Assembly: GCF_052324685.1 (NCBI RefSeq)
Contig: NW_027506890.1
Span: 1,661,039-1,725,038, forward strand
DNA: 64,000 bases
From: Brachyhypopomus gauderio
Taxonomy: Eukaryota > Chordata > Actinopteri > Gymnotiformes > Hypopomidae
Direction of reading: 5' to 3'
Of the stretch, positions 44,762 to 58,800 are shown piece by piece (position 1 is the first letter of the stretch; each line of letters starts with the position of its first letter). The notes beneath the pieces were generated by a model that worked only from the letters and a program-made list of their open reading frames with translations, did no database searches and was not told where the DNA came from. The position numbers and the translations under genes were made by a program.

Positions 44762-45303
44762 GATCAGTTTTACACTTGAGATTCTGGTTTTAACATGTAT
44801 TTGCAAGTGTTGTAGCTTGGGCAGAATGTCTGACAAATTATGTAGTTTCTCTGACTGAATTTTTAAATAAAACTTGGTGTTTCACAAAAATTTTAACAAA
44901 TAGCTTAAAAAAAATTTAGATATAAAACAGCAAGAAGTTAAAATTTCCTGGCTTTAGTGCTTGCATTTCTGTTGTTCCTCTGAATGAGCAGCACCAGAGT
45001 GGGAGGACCCCAGGACACGATCAAAGAATTCCTTCTGTAAGACAAAATCAGACTCACTCACTGACTGCATTGCCAATAAATCCTACAAGCCAGTCTCGTA
45101 TCTGCATTTGATCTGTTCAGAAAACTGCGCCAGCTTCATTATCACATGGATTTAAGCTTTCATTACAGCGGCAGGTAACTCGATTCTCATCAGTTGACAG
45201 AACAACACCTTCCATTTCCTTGCATGGATTCAGGATGTTATAATTGGCAAAGGTTTAAAAAAATGCACGCACTGGCAAAATGGAACGGTGAAGTCATCTC
45301 AGA
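44762..45303. other. Convergent 3' UTR interval of dnttip2 (+) and spata6 (-)
   Basis: Only 542 bp separate the two stop codons. AATAAA for dnttip2 is at 44866-44871. I could not settle a poly(A) signal for spata6 on the minus strand, so its 3' UTR may reach into or past the dnttip2 terminus. Confidence 0.6.
44866..44871 (+). promoter_or_regulatory. dnttip2 polyadenylation signal
   Basis: AATAAA about 105 bp after the stop codon. Confidence 0.7.
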
Positions 45304-48300
45304 TTAGTCACTATGTCCAGATGCTTTTCTATACAGGTTCTTGTAGATCTTGCCAAGGCTGTCCTCAAACACTGCTCGGTGTGGCTCTCCACTGTATTTG
45401 GCTGCTTCGTTGGTCCAGAATGTTCCGTTATCTAAATGAACACATGGCTCTCCTTGAACGACCCTGCAACATGGAAAACATGGTTTCTGCTGTGCATTTG
45501 ATTTGAAAGTTACTCTGGATTGGGTTGACAGGGTTTTTTTTCCTACAGCAAAGACGATGTAACCTCATTTGAGCTGCTAAGCTTAGATAAGCGGTTCATG
45601 ATTGCTGGCTGGGGTGATGGATGACCCCGTGACTACTGCCACTGGTGTGACATTCAGCTGCACCTTTCCCCAAAATCCCCACCTTTTTTTGTCATTTTGC
45701 CTTGGACTACAACAGCTTGAACAGGATTGTCAGTTCATGCAGCAACTTTATGCAAATTGTAAATAATAATAAACAAAGATGCTGCAACAACTCTTCTAGG
45801 GGGGAGAGGGGAGGTGGAGATAAATTTCATTCTGGTAAGTGTGAATGTCTTATTGTAAAAGGGAGAAGTTGTTGGCTCACTTGTAATTCACAGTGACTAA
45901 AAAGTATTTACACCTTTTTTCTTCCACATTTGATGTGTTCAAAAATGGGGATTTTTCACCATCTAATACCAATCCTGCTTTTCAAAGAAACACCCTTGTG
46001 TGCGCAGAAGTTTGCTAATTTCCTCTTACAAACCCTCAAAAGGTGAAGCCAGGCTCTTCTCTCTCCGTAGGTACCGTCCTGCCCTAATCCTGACCACATA
46101 TGCTGAGTGTTCTCGTTGCGTTAGCACGCCATGACCCCTTGGGTTTTTCCTCCACACCCTGCCCAGCTGCTGTTTGGAAACTTGTGTATCGGGTCACGGC
46201 GATGCTGAAAACTAAATGTCAGATGCACTTCCACTGCTGCTCCTGGACGTGCCGGGAGGAGAATCAACTCCTGCTGAGGAGAAAGTGGGCCAGTACCATG
46301 ACTCCACCGCAGGGTGCAGTTATCTCCAACTACCTTAATGCCAATAATATGCAAAAAATAAATAAAATTGGAGGTTATGAAATAGACCAGATAGTGATAA
46401 TGCAAATTGAAGTATTTTGGAGTGGCCGTCGTTTAAATATGGACGAGAGTGGTTGCCCACTGAGGTCAAAGCCATCATCTCCATGTTTGCTTCATGTCCT
46501 CCTCGTTTGGTGCCCGGAGGAAGGGGCTTCCTGTTAGAACTGCGCTGAGGTTGGGCTCCCAGAGATAGCAAGCGGTACAGTTTGTGAACATCTTAACTTT
46601 AAGCCTGAATGCACATATAATTCATAATTGATTTCATTTGTTTTGCGTGGGTGTTTTTTAAAGCATGAAATGATCAGCTGAACTTTGTCAACAGATATCT
46701 CCAGTCAGTCTGGAATGTTCTAGAGTCCTACCTACAGATCTCTAAAGGTGTGTTATGAGAGCCAGTGAGCCCGTGTTCACTGTGTTAATTGAGAATGAAG
46801 GTGGACCTTGGAGGGCTGCGTGGCCGTGTGTAGCGGGAGGCAGGATGGGTCGGGCTATCACACGCGGTGTAGGAGCAGGAAGCAGCACGTTCACGCTGGG
46901 TCGCTCCTCCCTTCTCCCGCGGCTCCTCCTGCAGACGTAGGGAGACACGCCAAGATGTTTAGTACTGCATTTTTACTCATGGGGAAATTGATTGGAAATG
47001 GGTTTGCAAAGGTCTGGTGGCTGTAACAGAATCTAAAGTGCAGCTTCCGTCTCTGATTAGTATATGAGTGTTTAACGACCCCCCCCCCCCCAAACACACA
47101 CACACTTCGAGGAGGGGGGGGGGGGGGGGGGGGGGGGTTAATTATGCTTTAGATTCAGCGTTGCCACTGTATTCCAGTGACTAAAATGGGGGAAGTGGTG
47201 CGTTTAACCATGAACTGTTTGAACAGTGCTGAACATCTCCATAAGACAAGAAACTCAACAGGGTATAAACGATGAGGGGGAACACATGAACAAACACAGA
47301 AGGCCATTACTGCATTCATTTGCTGGGAAATCATTACACAGGTCCGCGTCTCCATTTACCCGTTATCCATCTATCTATCCATCTATTTAATTCACCTAAT
47401 CTATATGGACAGCACTTTTAATCACATTGTCACAAAGCAGATGTACAGAAAAGGTCCCGGATAAGACGCCCTGAGATGAATCAGCCTCTGGAGGGAGAAC
47501 CTGCCCTCCAGCTAGTGGACATCAACTGAATGGTTGCAAGGTGAATGGTCCTAGAATCAGACGATGGATACGAGAGAGAAACCACACAGCAAGCGTAAAA
47601 CACGTGGGGGAAAGAGGGCACGTGTGCAACTGATGGGAAGTGAAGACAGTAGCAACCAGTGGAGGAGCCAGGCGAGGTCAGGTCCACTTGTTCCAAGGTA
47701 GTGGAGCATTTACCTGAATCTAAAATTCAGGCTTTTTTAAAGTCTGTACTTTGACAGGAAAACCTATACCGTGGCATTTACACAGCTGCAAAAACTTTAA
47801 ATTCCTTACCAAACAGGCTAATTTAAAACGCATTAAATGAACCGTCACAGTGGTCGATTTATTGGGTGTCTCCCGCGTTGATTGCGGGGCCCAGACGTGA
47901 AGGTCAACATACGGCAGGTTCATGCAGCATTCAAGTTCAGCTGGGACAGAAGCCAGTGGCCTCAGTGGCTACTTACAAACGAGAGTCTGCAGCGCGGGGA
48001 GTGAGCGTGTAAGACCCGCTCAACTCGCCGGTGGATCTGCTCCCACTGGGACGGGCTGGACGGGCTCTGAAACCTGCACAGAGGAAAAGATGGATGTGAT
48101 GGATGCTGGATTTCCTGTCCTTGTGTGTGGACGTGGGGTTCTTCTGACTATGGCTAATAGTTTGATTAATTTCCGGTCACAAATTAGTAACATTTAGCAT
48201 TAACATATCCATCTATTTGGCCCTTTTTGTACTTGTAAAGCAATGTGTATGAGATTTAAAAACATTTCAGTCTGATGCGTTACCATCATGTAATACCACA

Positions 48301-49058
48301 TTTGAACACTAGTCTGTGCTGTTGTCCCTTGGATTGGGACACGAGGGTGTACAATAGATGGTATGACAAATATTTGAAACATGTTTCACTGAGTCCATGA
48401 AGATCAATCATGCATGTGCACAAACACATTTAAGCACGTCTCATTAATGCTGAAATCATGCGCATATTGTGTGCCCAACGTTACACATGAAACGTGCCTT
48501 AAGAAGCCCGTGGACAAATGTTCAAAGGGAAAATGCCCTAGTACACTGCTGCGGAGGGTTCTTTCAGGCCATGGACACAGGAGGACACTTATAAGGCAGA
48601 GTCCAGACTGCCAGTTGGGCTTTTTATTAAGAAAAAATGAAGGGAAAAAAAGTACAAAAATAAAAAGCCCCACACTATTAAATTTAGATGAGAGGGTGTA
48701 CATCTCCAAGGGTTTGAACTGTAATGGGCCTAACCCAGGCAGTGCTTCACACGGTTAGCTGTGTCCAGCGATTAGCACACGACAAGCCAACAAGTGGAGC
48801 GGGGACGGACCGAACTTCACAAGGCATCATTTCACTTCCCATCAAAGACTTCCAAAAGACGTGCCTGCTCTCTCATTGGGTGAATCTAGCGAACCGGCCG
48901 TAATCTGCAGGCCTCTGACTCCGGTCATGCTTTCAATCCAGACAAAAGTATCACACATTTCCTGCTATTTACTCTTCAATTTACTCCTGGCTTTAAAATT
49001 GTCTATTGATTTTAAATGTTTGCTCCTGTCCCTGCAGGAGGGGATATGTGTGTGTGTG

Positions 49059-49132
<74 letters not shown>

Positions 49133-52100
49133 AACAAATAAACATTTGCTGGTTTAGCAGGCTGTTGTTCAGATCAATGACAAGGGTCTCTCAGAATGTA
49201 TTAAACTGTGCGCTGGGTCAGACGCGTTAGATCTTGCAGAAAGACGATCAATACCCTTTTCCCTTGTTTTCTCAGGGATTTTCGTCTTTTTCTTTTAAGT
49301 AATGGACAAACATGACTGGACATCAGATTTCGTCATTCGAAGCCGTGGGAGTAGATTCATTGTGTGTGTCGTCAAAAATCAAATCTATAGATGGTTTTAT
49401 TTGGCTTTGCTCTTATGAGCTTCACATTTAGTCAATATCACATAATTGGATATTCATAGGGGACACACCATGAGGTGGACCTTCACTTTATTTACCCTCC
49501 ATATGTAGACTGAACATGGAACAAAAATAATAAATATAAATATATAGATTTTAAGAAAGGACTGGAAAGTTCCCCCCAAGGCATAAAAAACGACAGCTTT
49601 GGATCAGAACACTGACAGTTCAGTAGGAACCGTCTAGTCTAATGGCCACATTAATAAACAAAAGTGATGTTTAAAATACATGAAATATGTGTATTGTTTG
49701 GTGGTGGTACGTGTGGAAAAATAATGGGAAGGTTTTTGAGTACAGTGCAGAATATCTGTAATGTAAATCTGATATTTTTCCAGATGCACTATGTACATTC
49801 CTGGAATTCCAAGCGAAGGACATTTCCCTCTGCGTCTACAGCAGGCGTGCGGTGTGCGGCGTGGTGTGTGCGGTGTGGTGTGTGCGGTGTGCGGCCGCAT
49901 GGAGCCTGCTCTGTAATCTCAGCGTGTCAGTGTAAAGTCTCAGGGTCTTCTTGACATCATATCTTCAAAGCTGAATCTCCATTCAGATATTGTCCAGCAG
50001 AACATCATGCTTTCATCAGGCACGTCTAAACAGACGGCTGCATGTTAATTCTCGTGTAATCACTTCATTTAACAGGTCCCACATACCACTCTCAAAGAGT
50101 CAAGCAATTACGAGCCACCAAGGTTTTACATGTGGTTTTTCAGCTCTGATCTGAAAAGCGACCTGCACACCACTGGAAATAGGTGCTCTGATGGGTAACT
50201 ATGTGGTATGTGTTTTAATAGACCTGGCCTTTCTTGCGGTTATGGAAATATTGGCACGATATTTTTTGCAATGACCCTAAATAAATAAATAAACAAAATT
50301 AAATAATTAACAGGAAGTATGCATGAACAGGTTACAATATTATATCTTGATATAGTTTGATTAAGATAAATCATAGTAGTAATAATAATAAATGTTTGTG
50401 GATTGATAGAAATATGGATGGAGAGGGTGCTTACATAATCTGTTAAAAATGGCTGTGCAATATGACCAAAATCACATTCTGGTGTAGGTCATTTCATGTC
50501 CAAAAAACAATACGCACCACAATATAACAATTTCTGTTAATAGAAAGAGCAAATCATATATAAAATAGTTTATATTCCATGGCCATGTGGAATTTCTACA
50601 TATTCAACAAATGGAGATATTCTCTCTCTCTCTCTCACACACACACAACATGTACACAAAGTGGATGAACTTGACTGGCCTGTACAGAGTCCTGACCTCA
50701 ACCTTATAGAACACCTTTGGGATGAATTAGAGTAGAGACTGAGAGCCAGTCCTTCTCGTCCAACATCAGTATGTGACCTCACAAATGTGCTTCTGGAAGA
50801 ATGGTCAAAATCCCCATAAACACACTCCTAAACCTTGTGGACAGCCTTCCCAGAAGAGCTGAAGTTGCAAAGGGTGAACAAATGCCATATTGAACCCTAT
50901 GGATTAGGAATGGGATGTCACTTAAGCTCATATGTGAGTCAAGGAAGGTGAGTGAATACTTTTGGCAATATAGCTTATGAAATGACATTTTTCTGTCATC
51001 ACCCAATATACAACGTCATATTGCACAGCCATACTGAAATACTAAAGCCATAACTGCTCTTAACCCAAGGAAACCTGTATATTTGATCCATTCTATAAAT
51101 CTCATGCCCTGTGTGCATACCAGGGTTCATTGAAGGCAACAAAACAATCACTATTGATTATGCTTGACAATAAAAAGATGATACCGCAAACCATAAACAA
51201 TTTTGCAGGTAAGCAAAGGATGAACTTTTCAGTGGCGTGCACAAAGCCGCCCAGCGTAGCGAACGGATCCCTTTAACTGGTGTAAGCAGGAGCTCCAGGG
51301 CACCAGCATGGTGCTTCCGAGGGAAAAACAGAAATTCCATTATCGCGTCTTAGCTGTGAGCAGACGGCAGACGGCCGCATGGCTGGGGAGCTGATGTTTA
51401 TCTTACCTTTGTCTGAGCGAGGCCCGGCTCAGGAGGGGACTCCGGTCTGCGTGGCCGCCGGGCACTGGGGTGGAGTGGTCAGCAGGGGGCTTACACTTTG
51501 GAGGACTTCTGGGTAACGGCGCAGACGGTCCTCCAGGGGATAAACGGCACCCACTCAGAGAATGACCTCCTCTCTGGAGATAGAGAGGAGTTATTTTTGC
51601 CTATATAAAGTTTTCATGTGGTTTAATTTGTGCTTATATGTAACTTACCTGAAGAGGTTTTGACCTGAAGCTTCCATAAAGTGCAGAGTCTGGGGAGAGA
51701 AAATAAGAACTCTGATGAAAAATCTTGAAGTACCAGCAGTAAAGAATATTAAAAAAGACAGGAGTCATGGCCTTTTCTCTGCAGCTCCCCCGAAGGCTCC
51801 AGTGTATGACCCCAGTGTATGACCCCAACGTTTGACCCCAGCATATGACTAACATGCGCTGACCACACAACTTCCCCGAAACAGCACAACTCGTACATAG
51901 CTGCTTCATGTGGAGAAATTGAATCCCGTTAAGTGAGTGTGTGCAGTGAAGGAGTTACAATTCAGGTACACAAGATGTTTCACAGTTGAAAATCAGGTAC
52001 TTCAAAACATGCATGAAAAACAAAAAAGCAAAACAGCACAGCCTGCGTGTCTGAACCTGCGAGAGCTGCGGTGTGGCGTCCAGACGGCTCGTGGACGGAG

Positions 52101-52880
52101 CTTCTCTTGGGTGAAGCCAGCAGAGCTGGAGGAGATGTGGGGGCTTCAATCAGAGAAGAGTTTGGACTACAAGGAACCTGCAAACACAGAAAGCAATCAG
52201 CTTTTAAGTCCCTGTTTAAGAAGACAAATAAGGTGCAGCCTGCGTTTCAGCAGGTGAAGGAGTTGAGCTGCATTACTGCATTGACTCAGCGGCATTATTT
52301 ATTCAATTGAGTTTGCCTTTCATTCCGGAGTTAATCGCCTGACGCGCAAGGTTAAAGCAGAGAAACTTTGAGACGCAGAGAGAGCTCATTCTTCAGTCGG
52401 CCGTCGGCCAGACAGCAATTAAAGTGCCTCTTCTGTAATTTGACAGCCACGCGAGGCTGGTGTCTGATGAAGCAGTCTGTTTCATACAAGCAACCGCACT
52501 GATTTCACTTTCACATGTGTAATGTATTTGAGCTAATTTGACAGGCAGAGAGCAGGTATGATGGTCTGATCATGGCCTGACTCTTATTTTTGATAATCGT
52601 GACACAAGGACTTTCACTTCCAGAAGGCTCCGCCCCTTTTAAAGATCCGGGAATGGAAAATGCCACGCTGATATCACGAGGTTCGGATCAGAATCTCACC
52701 TTTCATAGCATGACAGCTTTGATATTTACACCTCAGGACCTGTTGTTTTAGTGAAAACACAGAGATGGAATCAGGAGGACGGGGAACCTTCCGACACCTT
52801 GACAGAATCGGCCAGAGACATAGCTGACGCAAAGCCTACTCACTCACCAACATGTCAGCTTTCCACACCTTCAGAGGTAG

Positions 52881-52959
<79 letters not shown>

Positions 52960-55862
52960 AAAATTCTAACAAAAAACCTAGAAAATCGCTCTAAGAAATG
53001 AGCATAAAAACAAAAAAAGACAACAGCAGCAAAAACAGTGCAAACTTTAATTTCCGGCCGGTCTGCTAATGTTGGGGTTGCGTGAGCTGGTGTCCTCTTG
53101 CTTCTGCACCTGTAGCACTAACCACCACCCCCCACCACGCCACCCCCACCCCCCCACCTCCACCACCCCCCCCACCACGCCACCTCCACCACCCTCCCAC
53201 CCAACCACCCACCCCCTTTGCCCCACCACGAATGGAGGTTGAGGAGCCGTCTCCTTCCTGAAGGTGTGGGGGCCGAGCTGCAGCTGGCTGAGGCGTTGTC
53301 TCATCTCCTCGGAGAGCTGGCACATCCTGCGGTGGGTGTAGGGCGACGGGCATCGGCTCAGCGAGGCCACCGTGGGCCTCTGATAACCACAAGGGGGCGC
53401 CGGTTTGGACCTGTGTGCTGCTGCAGGGCTTGCTCTTACACGGCAGGGTTTAACGGGAGACGTGCACCGCGGCTAGAAACCAAGATAAGAAACACACTGT
53501 GAAACACACCGAACTGTGTTCCCCACATTTGAATTAGCCGATGTACACGTTGAGTGCTCATATGGAGCAAAGCCAACACTCTTTTGATGTATGTGTGTTC
53601 AGACCTGTGCTTGAAAATGCTCAGATACAGTCACAATAATCAAACCCACTACACGCATCAGCCGCATAAAGACACACGGATACACTTTTCTCTTCTGCTC
53701 CTTGAGTTAGCCGTCTAGGACCCGTACGCGTGTCAATAGCCCACGGTCAGAACTACTAACCCTTTTATTCACACCACACTTCAGCCAGGTCAATCCAAAC
53801 ACTGGAAACCTGATGTAAGCCTTCTCTCTGGGTTCCAATCTCACCTTCGCAGGCAAATTACTCCAATAACTCTAACAGAATTCAGAGGGCCAATAACTGG
53901 GTTCCTGCAGGCGCATCTTAGATAAATACATTTTTTAAAATGTTAATTGCATTTGATGGTCGGTTTCAGACTAATATGATAATGGCATTACATGGATGTA
54001 AAAAAAAACTAGGATAATTTAAATGCTAATTGGAAAATTCAGGCATATGAAGTAATTAAAAAAATTAATAAACAATAAGCAAATAAATAAAAAAGCAGAG
54101 AAATAAATCATGGTAGAGATTGCTATTTGGAGACAACTGATCTAATGAAATGAAACCAAGTCACTCTCTTCCCTTTATTGTCCTTTCCTTCCTTGTCTTT
54201 CCTTTCCTCGTTTTTCCGGCGGAGGCTCAAAGAGTTGGTTTTAAAACCCGAGCCCTGCTTGTCTGATGTGATTAGTGGCTCTGCTGGTGTTGCTAACAGC
54301 AGATAAAGTCGCATTGCCCTTGAAACAACAAAGCCGGCACTGCGAGTAGCTTATTAAAGCAGGAACGCGCCCCGTTCCAAACGTGTGCAGATCACACGCA
54401 GAAAGCCCCGCTTTAAGAGCGTGCTGTGCTGGGTCCAAACCGGTAGCGTCCACAAAGGCAACGAGCCCTGAGACACCGACAGCAGTGGCGCCGGACTAGA
54501 CGAACGTCCCAGGAACAGGACAGAGAAGGAGGAAAGAGCAGTCTGCAGTCAGTCTGCGCAGGCGTCAGTCAGGAAGGGTCAACGCAGGCCTAGCCTGATC
54601 GCTCAGCACACACAGGCCGCAGGAAGTCATCAGTACCCATTTATGGTCACGAGGAATTCCTGACACACACTGCACATAAGCAACAGTCACTGGGCCATTA
54701 GTATCCATTCTGTATCATGACTGTGAACTTTACACTTCCCGTCTCCAGTTTTCCTGGCATTGTCTGTTGTATATTGTTAATGTTTTTTTCTCCCCACTAA
54801 GAAAATTGACTTTGGAATTAAAGCAGTTTTCCAGGGGTTGCTGTTAGAGTCTTTGAGCTTTCTGATAAATGGACGAGCACTTTACTCTGACGCAGTCGGC
54901 CTCCTAAAAGCCCTGTTCAAGGATACACATATCCGAACCCATTACACTGCTAAAACTGATAGCATCGCTAACGTGACAGAGACCTGAGAGAGATGCGAAG
55001 GATCTTCTCCATTTAAGACATTAAAATGGAAATTTTATGCAGTTGTATTCAGGGTGCCCTTTATGCAAAGGACACAGTCATGGAAAAGCTAAAGGAGAAT
55101 CTACAAATCAAGAACTGATAGACCATCTGTTTCTCCAAACAAAAACAAATAAAGAAGGAACGTCTCAGGAGCTGGATATCAATCCTCCTGATCTAGCACT
55201 GTGTAATTAACTGCACAGGAAGAGCCCATCCTTAAGAGTGTTGTTAAACCATTGGGATGTCAGGAGGCAAAGAGATGAGAGATATATAGGGGCAGACAAT
55301 TAGGGTGATTGACGGAGCTTTTCTATCTGAGGCACCACATCATTCTGTCAATGTCGCCCCAAAGCCACTTCCACCTCATCTCCCTTGCATTACACATTAA
55401 ATCAATGGGCTTCACAATAAAGACCACGGGCGATATTATCAAAATCTCAAACATTTTAAAGTCAGCAGTTTTTCAGTAACAGTAAAAAACAAAAAACGAT
55501 AAACACATTCCAACAAATACATAAATGATTGAGATATGTTAGCTCTTTGATCCCCCCTGTAGTCCTACTGTTGCATGACCACACACCACACACACGCGTG
55601 TCTTTAAAAGGAGATCACGGGCTTGGACACACTAGCACAAATGAAAGTTCGGTCCTTTTAAGACTGCTAAAGCCCATGGTATTAAATGGAACACACTTCC
55701 ATTTAATCTTCACTTAATCGGTGAAATGAAAACAAAATATAATACAGAAGATAAAACTCACTGAGATGACTGAACGACCACGTTTCATATCACACTCCTC
55801 AATAACGGACGTGGTTGAAAACTCGACTCTAGGAGAGATCCCCTTGAAGGAATGAGAGAATT

Positions 55863-55894
<32 letters not shown>

Positions 55895-58800
55895 GAGAGA
55901 GAAGGGGGAGAGAGAGAGACAAACTTTTACAATGATGAAAATACAGAGGGCAAAGGAAGATAATGCCACTCTTGGCAGATCAATTTGCCCAAACAATCTG
56001 TGTCCTCAAGCAAATAGCAGGAAAATGGCACTGGCTTTTAAGATGCATCAAAGATATGATAGCACAGTGAGTGGAATAGAGACACACCGGGAAGGAGACA
56101 GATTTCTTCATCAGAATCTCTCTCTGTGAACCAGAGGTGTGGGAGGTCAGTCTCAGGCTGGGGTAGAGGAAGTCTCTGGTGTTCTCCTCAAGGGTGGCCA
56201 GAATTTCACCCTCTAGGTATGCAGTAGAAACATCAGGGCACAATGTGGATCGCTCCTTGGTACAAGTTCATGCTAACCTGGGACCTCCCCCTACTCCCTG
56301 TTCAGTTGTAGTGGATGAGGTTATTGTCAACACAGCCTTGGACAGTCAGGATCATCATCTATAGCTCAAAATGCCTTCAGTGTAGGAGGAGTATGTCATA
56401 TGCCATTGGCAGCTGGGCATCATCACTGAAGTCATGCATATTTATGTGAATTCATGCATATTCATGTGAAGCAGCAATCCCACTGCTGGACACAGAAACC
56501 TTATTTACAAACAACTCTCTGGGGTTCCCAGTAATTACTACTGACAATGGTAATTATAACCAACACTGATGCTGCATTCGGATGGGATTACCATCGTAAT
56601 CAAATTTACTGGAATTAAAGCAAGAACAAGGGAAAAGCAGTGAACTGCATCCAGTGATAAGTGGCCTGGACGTTTGAGGACAAGTCAGCAGTATCAAGGT
56701 GGAACAGTCAATCTAAAGCCGGGATTAAGCTACAATTCAATGAGTGTGAACAGTCGAGATGGAGCAGGACCATCTCTACCTGGAGGGACGAGTTGAATGA
56801 GCTCCAAACAGGTCGTATCATCTGCAGGGAAAACAAAAACAAAACAAGAAGGTGTAGGAGTGTTTATTAGTTTATCGATCAGGTGTATATGAGAAAAGAA
56901 GTGGAGTGGTGAACAGAGCTCCACCCGGCGCTCACTCTCCAGCTGATCGGCTACATCACCAGGGTCAACTGCTTGTGTGAATCTCTGTTGGGGAGGAAGA
57001 GATTGAGAGAAAGAGAGTGAGTACGTTTGGCAGAATTCAGTATCTCATATCATCCCATTGTGAAGACTATGTGGCGCTTATATAACAGCAACATGAATCA
57101 ATATGTCGAGATCTGTCTGTGTGTGTGCGTGTATGTGTGTGTGTGTGTACAGTGCTGCTTGAAAGTTTGTGAACGTTTGAGTAGTTTAGTTTTTTTCTGT
57201 TTTAGCATGATTCTTTTTATGTTCACTCTCTTTATCCGTACAGCGAGCACTCAGAACCTCAAGTTTGACTCGACTCGAAACTGCATGCTTAAAGTCTCAT
57301 GGAAGACAAAGCTCCAGACTATTCTCTGTCCTGGCTCCAAGATGGTGGATCTTGGTGTATGGTGGATCTTCCATTAGCTGTTCGGACTGCAGAGTCTATT
57401 GCTATCTTCAAGCGTAGACTGAAGACACACCCGTTTGTTGACTTCTTAACAGAGCACTTACTCGGCACTTGCCTGTCTATGTGTTATTTGTGCTTCTTGT
57501 CAAACGTTTAACTTGCAAAACACTAGGTAATGACATTGACTCCTGTAGTTTAGTAGTAGTCTGACTCAATGGTATCTTGAATTCTGGCCTATCTATACTA
57601 TTTCCTAGAATGAACTCTGTGATCAGATGCAAAGCACTTTTGTAAGTCGCTCTGGATAAGAGCGTTTGCTAAATGCTGTAAATGTTCATCAGTTCCATTT
57701 AGTTGTTTTGAGGGAAATGTGTGAGTTGCCAGCAGACTACATGAAACATGGAATCAGTTCGTGTGCAGAAGTAAATGAACCACAGCTGCATTGGTAAAGT
57801 CAATTAGGTGAATGACTCAGATGAAACACATGTGAGTGCAGGAATCCTTGGGAAAAGATGTGAGCCACACTGATTAAAAGGGAGCAGAAACCAACCAAAC
57901 CACAGATGAACATTGCCAAGAGGAAAGGAGACATCTGAGAACATCAGGAAGAAGGTGGTGACAGCCCATCAATCTGGGGAAAACTAAGATAACCTCCAAA
58001 AGATTCCATCGACTGTAAGACAAATCATTTACAAATGGAGGACACTCAGCATCACCACAACTTTGCCCAGAAGTGGATGGACATCAAAACACCAAGAAGC
58101 ACCAGAAAAATAATAATTCAGGTAAAGGCCAACCCACACGTCACCTCCAGAGAGCTGCAGACCTCTCTGGCAGCATCTGAGATAAATGAACATGCGTCTA
58201 CAATCAGCCGAAAAATCAATAGACAAGGCATTCATGGGAGAGTTGCTAGAAGGAAGCCTTTGCTCTCAATAAACAACAAAGTTGCCGTTTAAACTTTACC
58301 AGAGAGCACTTGGACAAACCAGAGGCTTTCTGGAAGTCCATATTCACAGGCAATATGTTTGGAGAAAAGTCAACACTGTATATGAAGAGAAGAACCTCCT
58401 CCCAACAGTGAAGCATGGTGGTGGACATGTGAAAGTCTGGACCTGCTTTTCTGCCTCTGGACCTGGACGACTCCATATTATCCAGGGAACCGCCAACAAG
58501 ACAACGAAGGAATGGCTTAAGAGAAAGGAGACGCGAGGACACTCGTTTCTGGTAACAGAAGACGTTTGGTTGAAGTAATGGTTGCAAAAGGAGGTGCCAC
58601 AAACTGCTAAGAGTTAACATACTTTTAAAGTTTTTCTATTTTTAGAAATTACTTTTGTTGAATCAATAATGAAAATATGTATTTTTCCTGTGTCCCTTAT
58701 TTTGAAGGTCTGTTTTACACAACTGAGATTTGGATGTTCAATTCATAAAATTATTTACATAATAAAACAATGAACAATGTTTGTGTGGTTAAACTTTCAT

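Larger units (their letters stand above)
48074..51406 (-). other. Largest recovered spata6 intron
   Basis: About 3.3 kb. Contains a (GA)n array at 49061-49125, a G/T-rich GTGTGCGG block at 49845-49895 and a Tc1-like remnant at 50650-50985. Otherwise AT-rich with no exon support. Confidence 0.6.

Noticed and set aside
44965-45041. Minus-strand exon KEFFDRVLGSSHSGAAHSEEQ after a good acceptor
   Set aside because: spata6 already ends properly at 45304 with conserved C-terminal residues, and no upstream donor in phase 0 joins to it. An alternative last exon remains possible but unsupported.
46100-46570. Overlapping frames of 78-145 codons on both strands
   Set aside because: Lie inside a spata6 intron, with no domain, splice or repeat-family support.
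53047-53226. Continuation of the spata6 exon frame into a Gly/Val/Trp-rich sequence
   Set aside because: This is intron read-through past the donor at 53226; composition is that of the G-rich tract.
54123-54314. Lysine-rich minus frame resembling the human SPATA6 KKKSKSPERS region
   Set aside because: No acceptor/donor pair in phase; similarity is compositional only.
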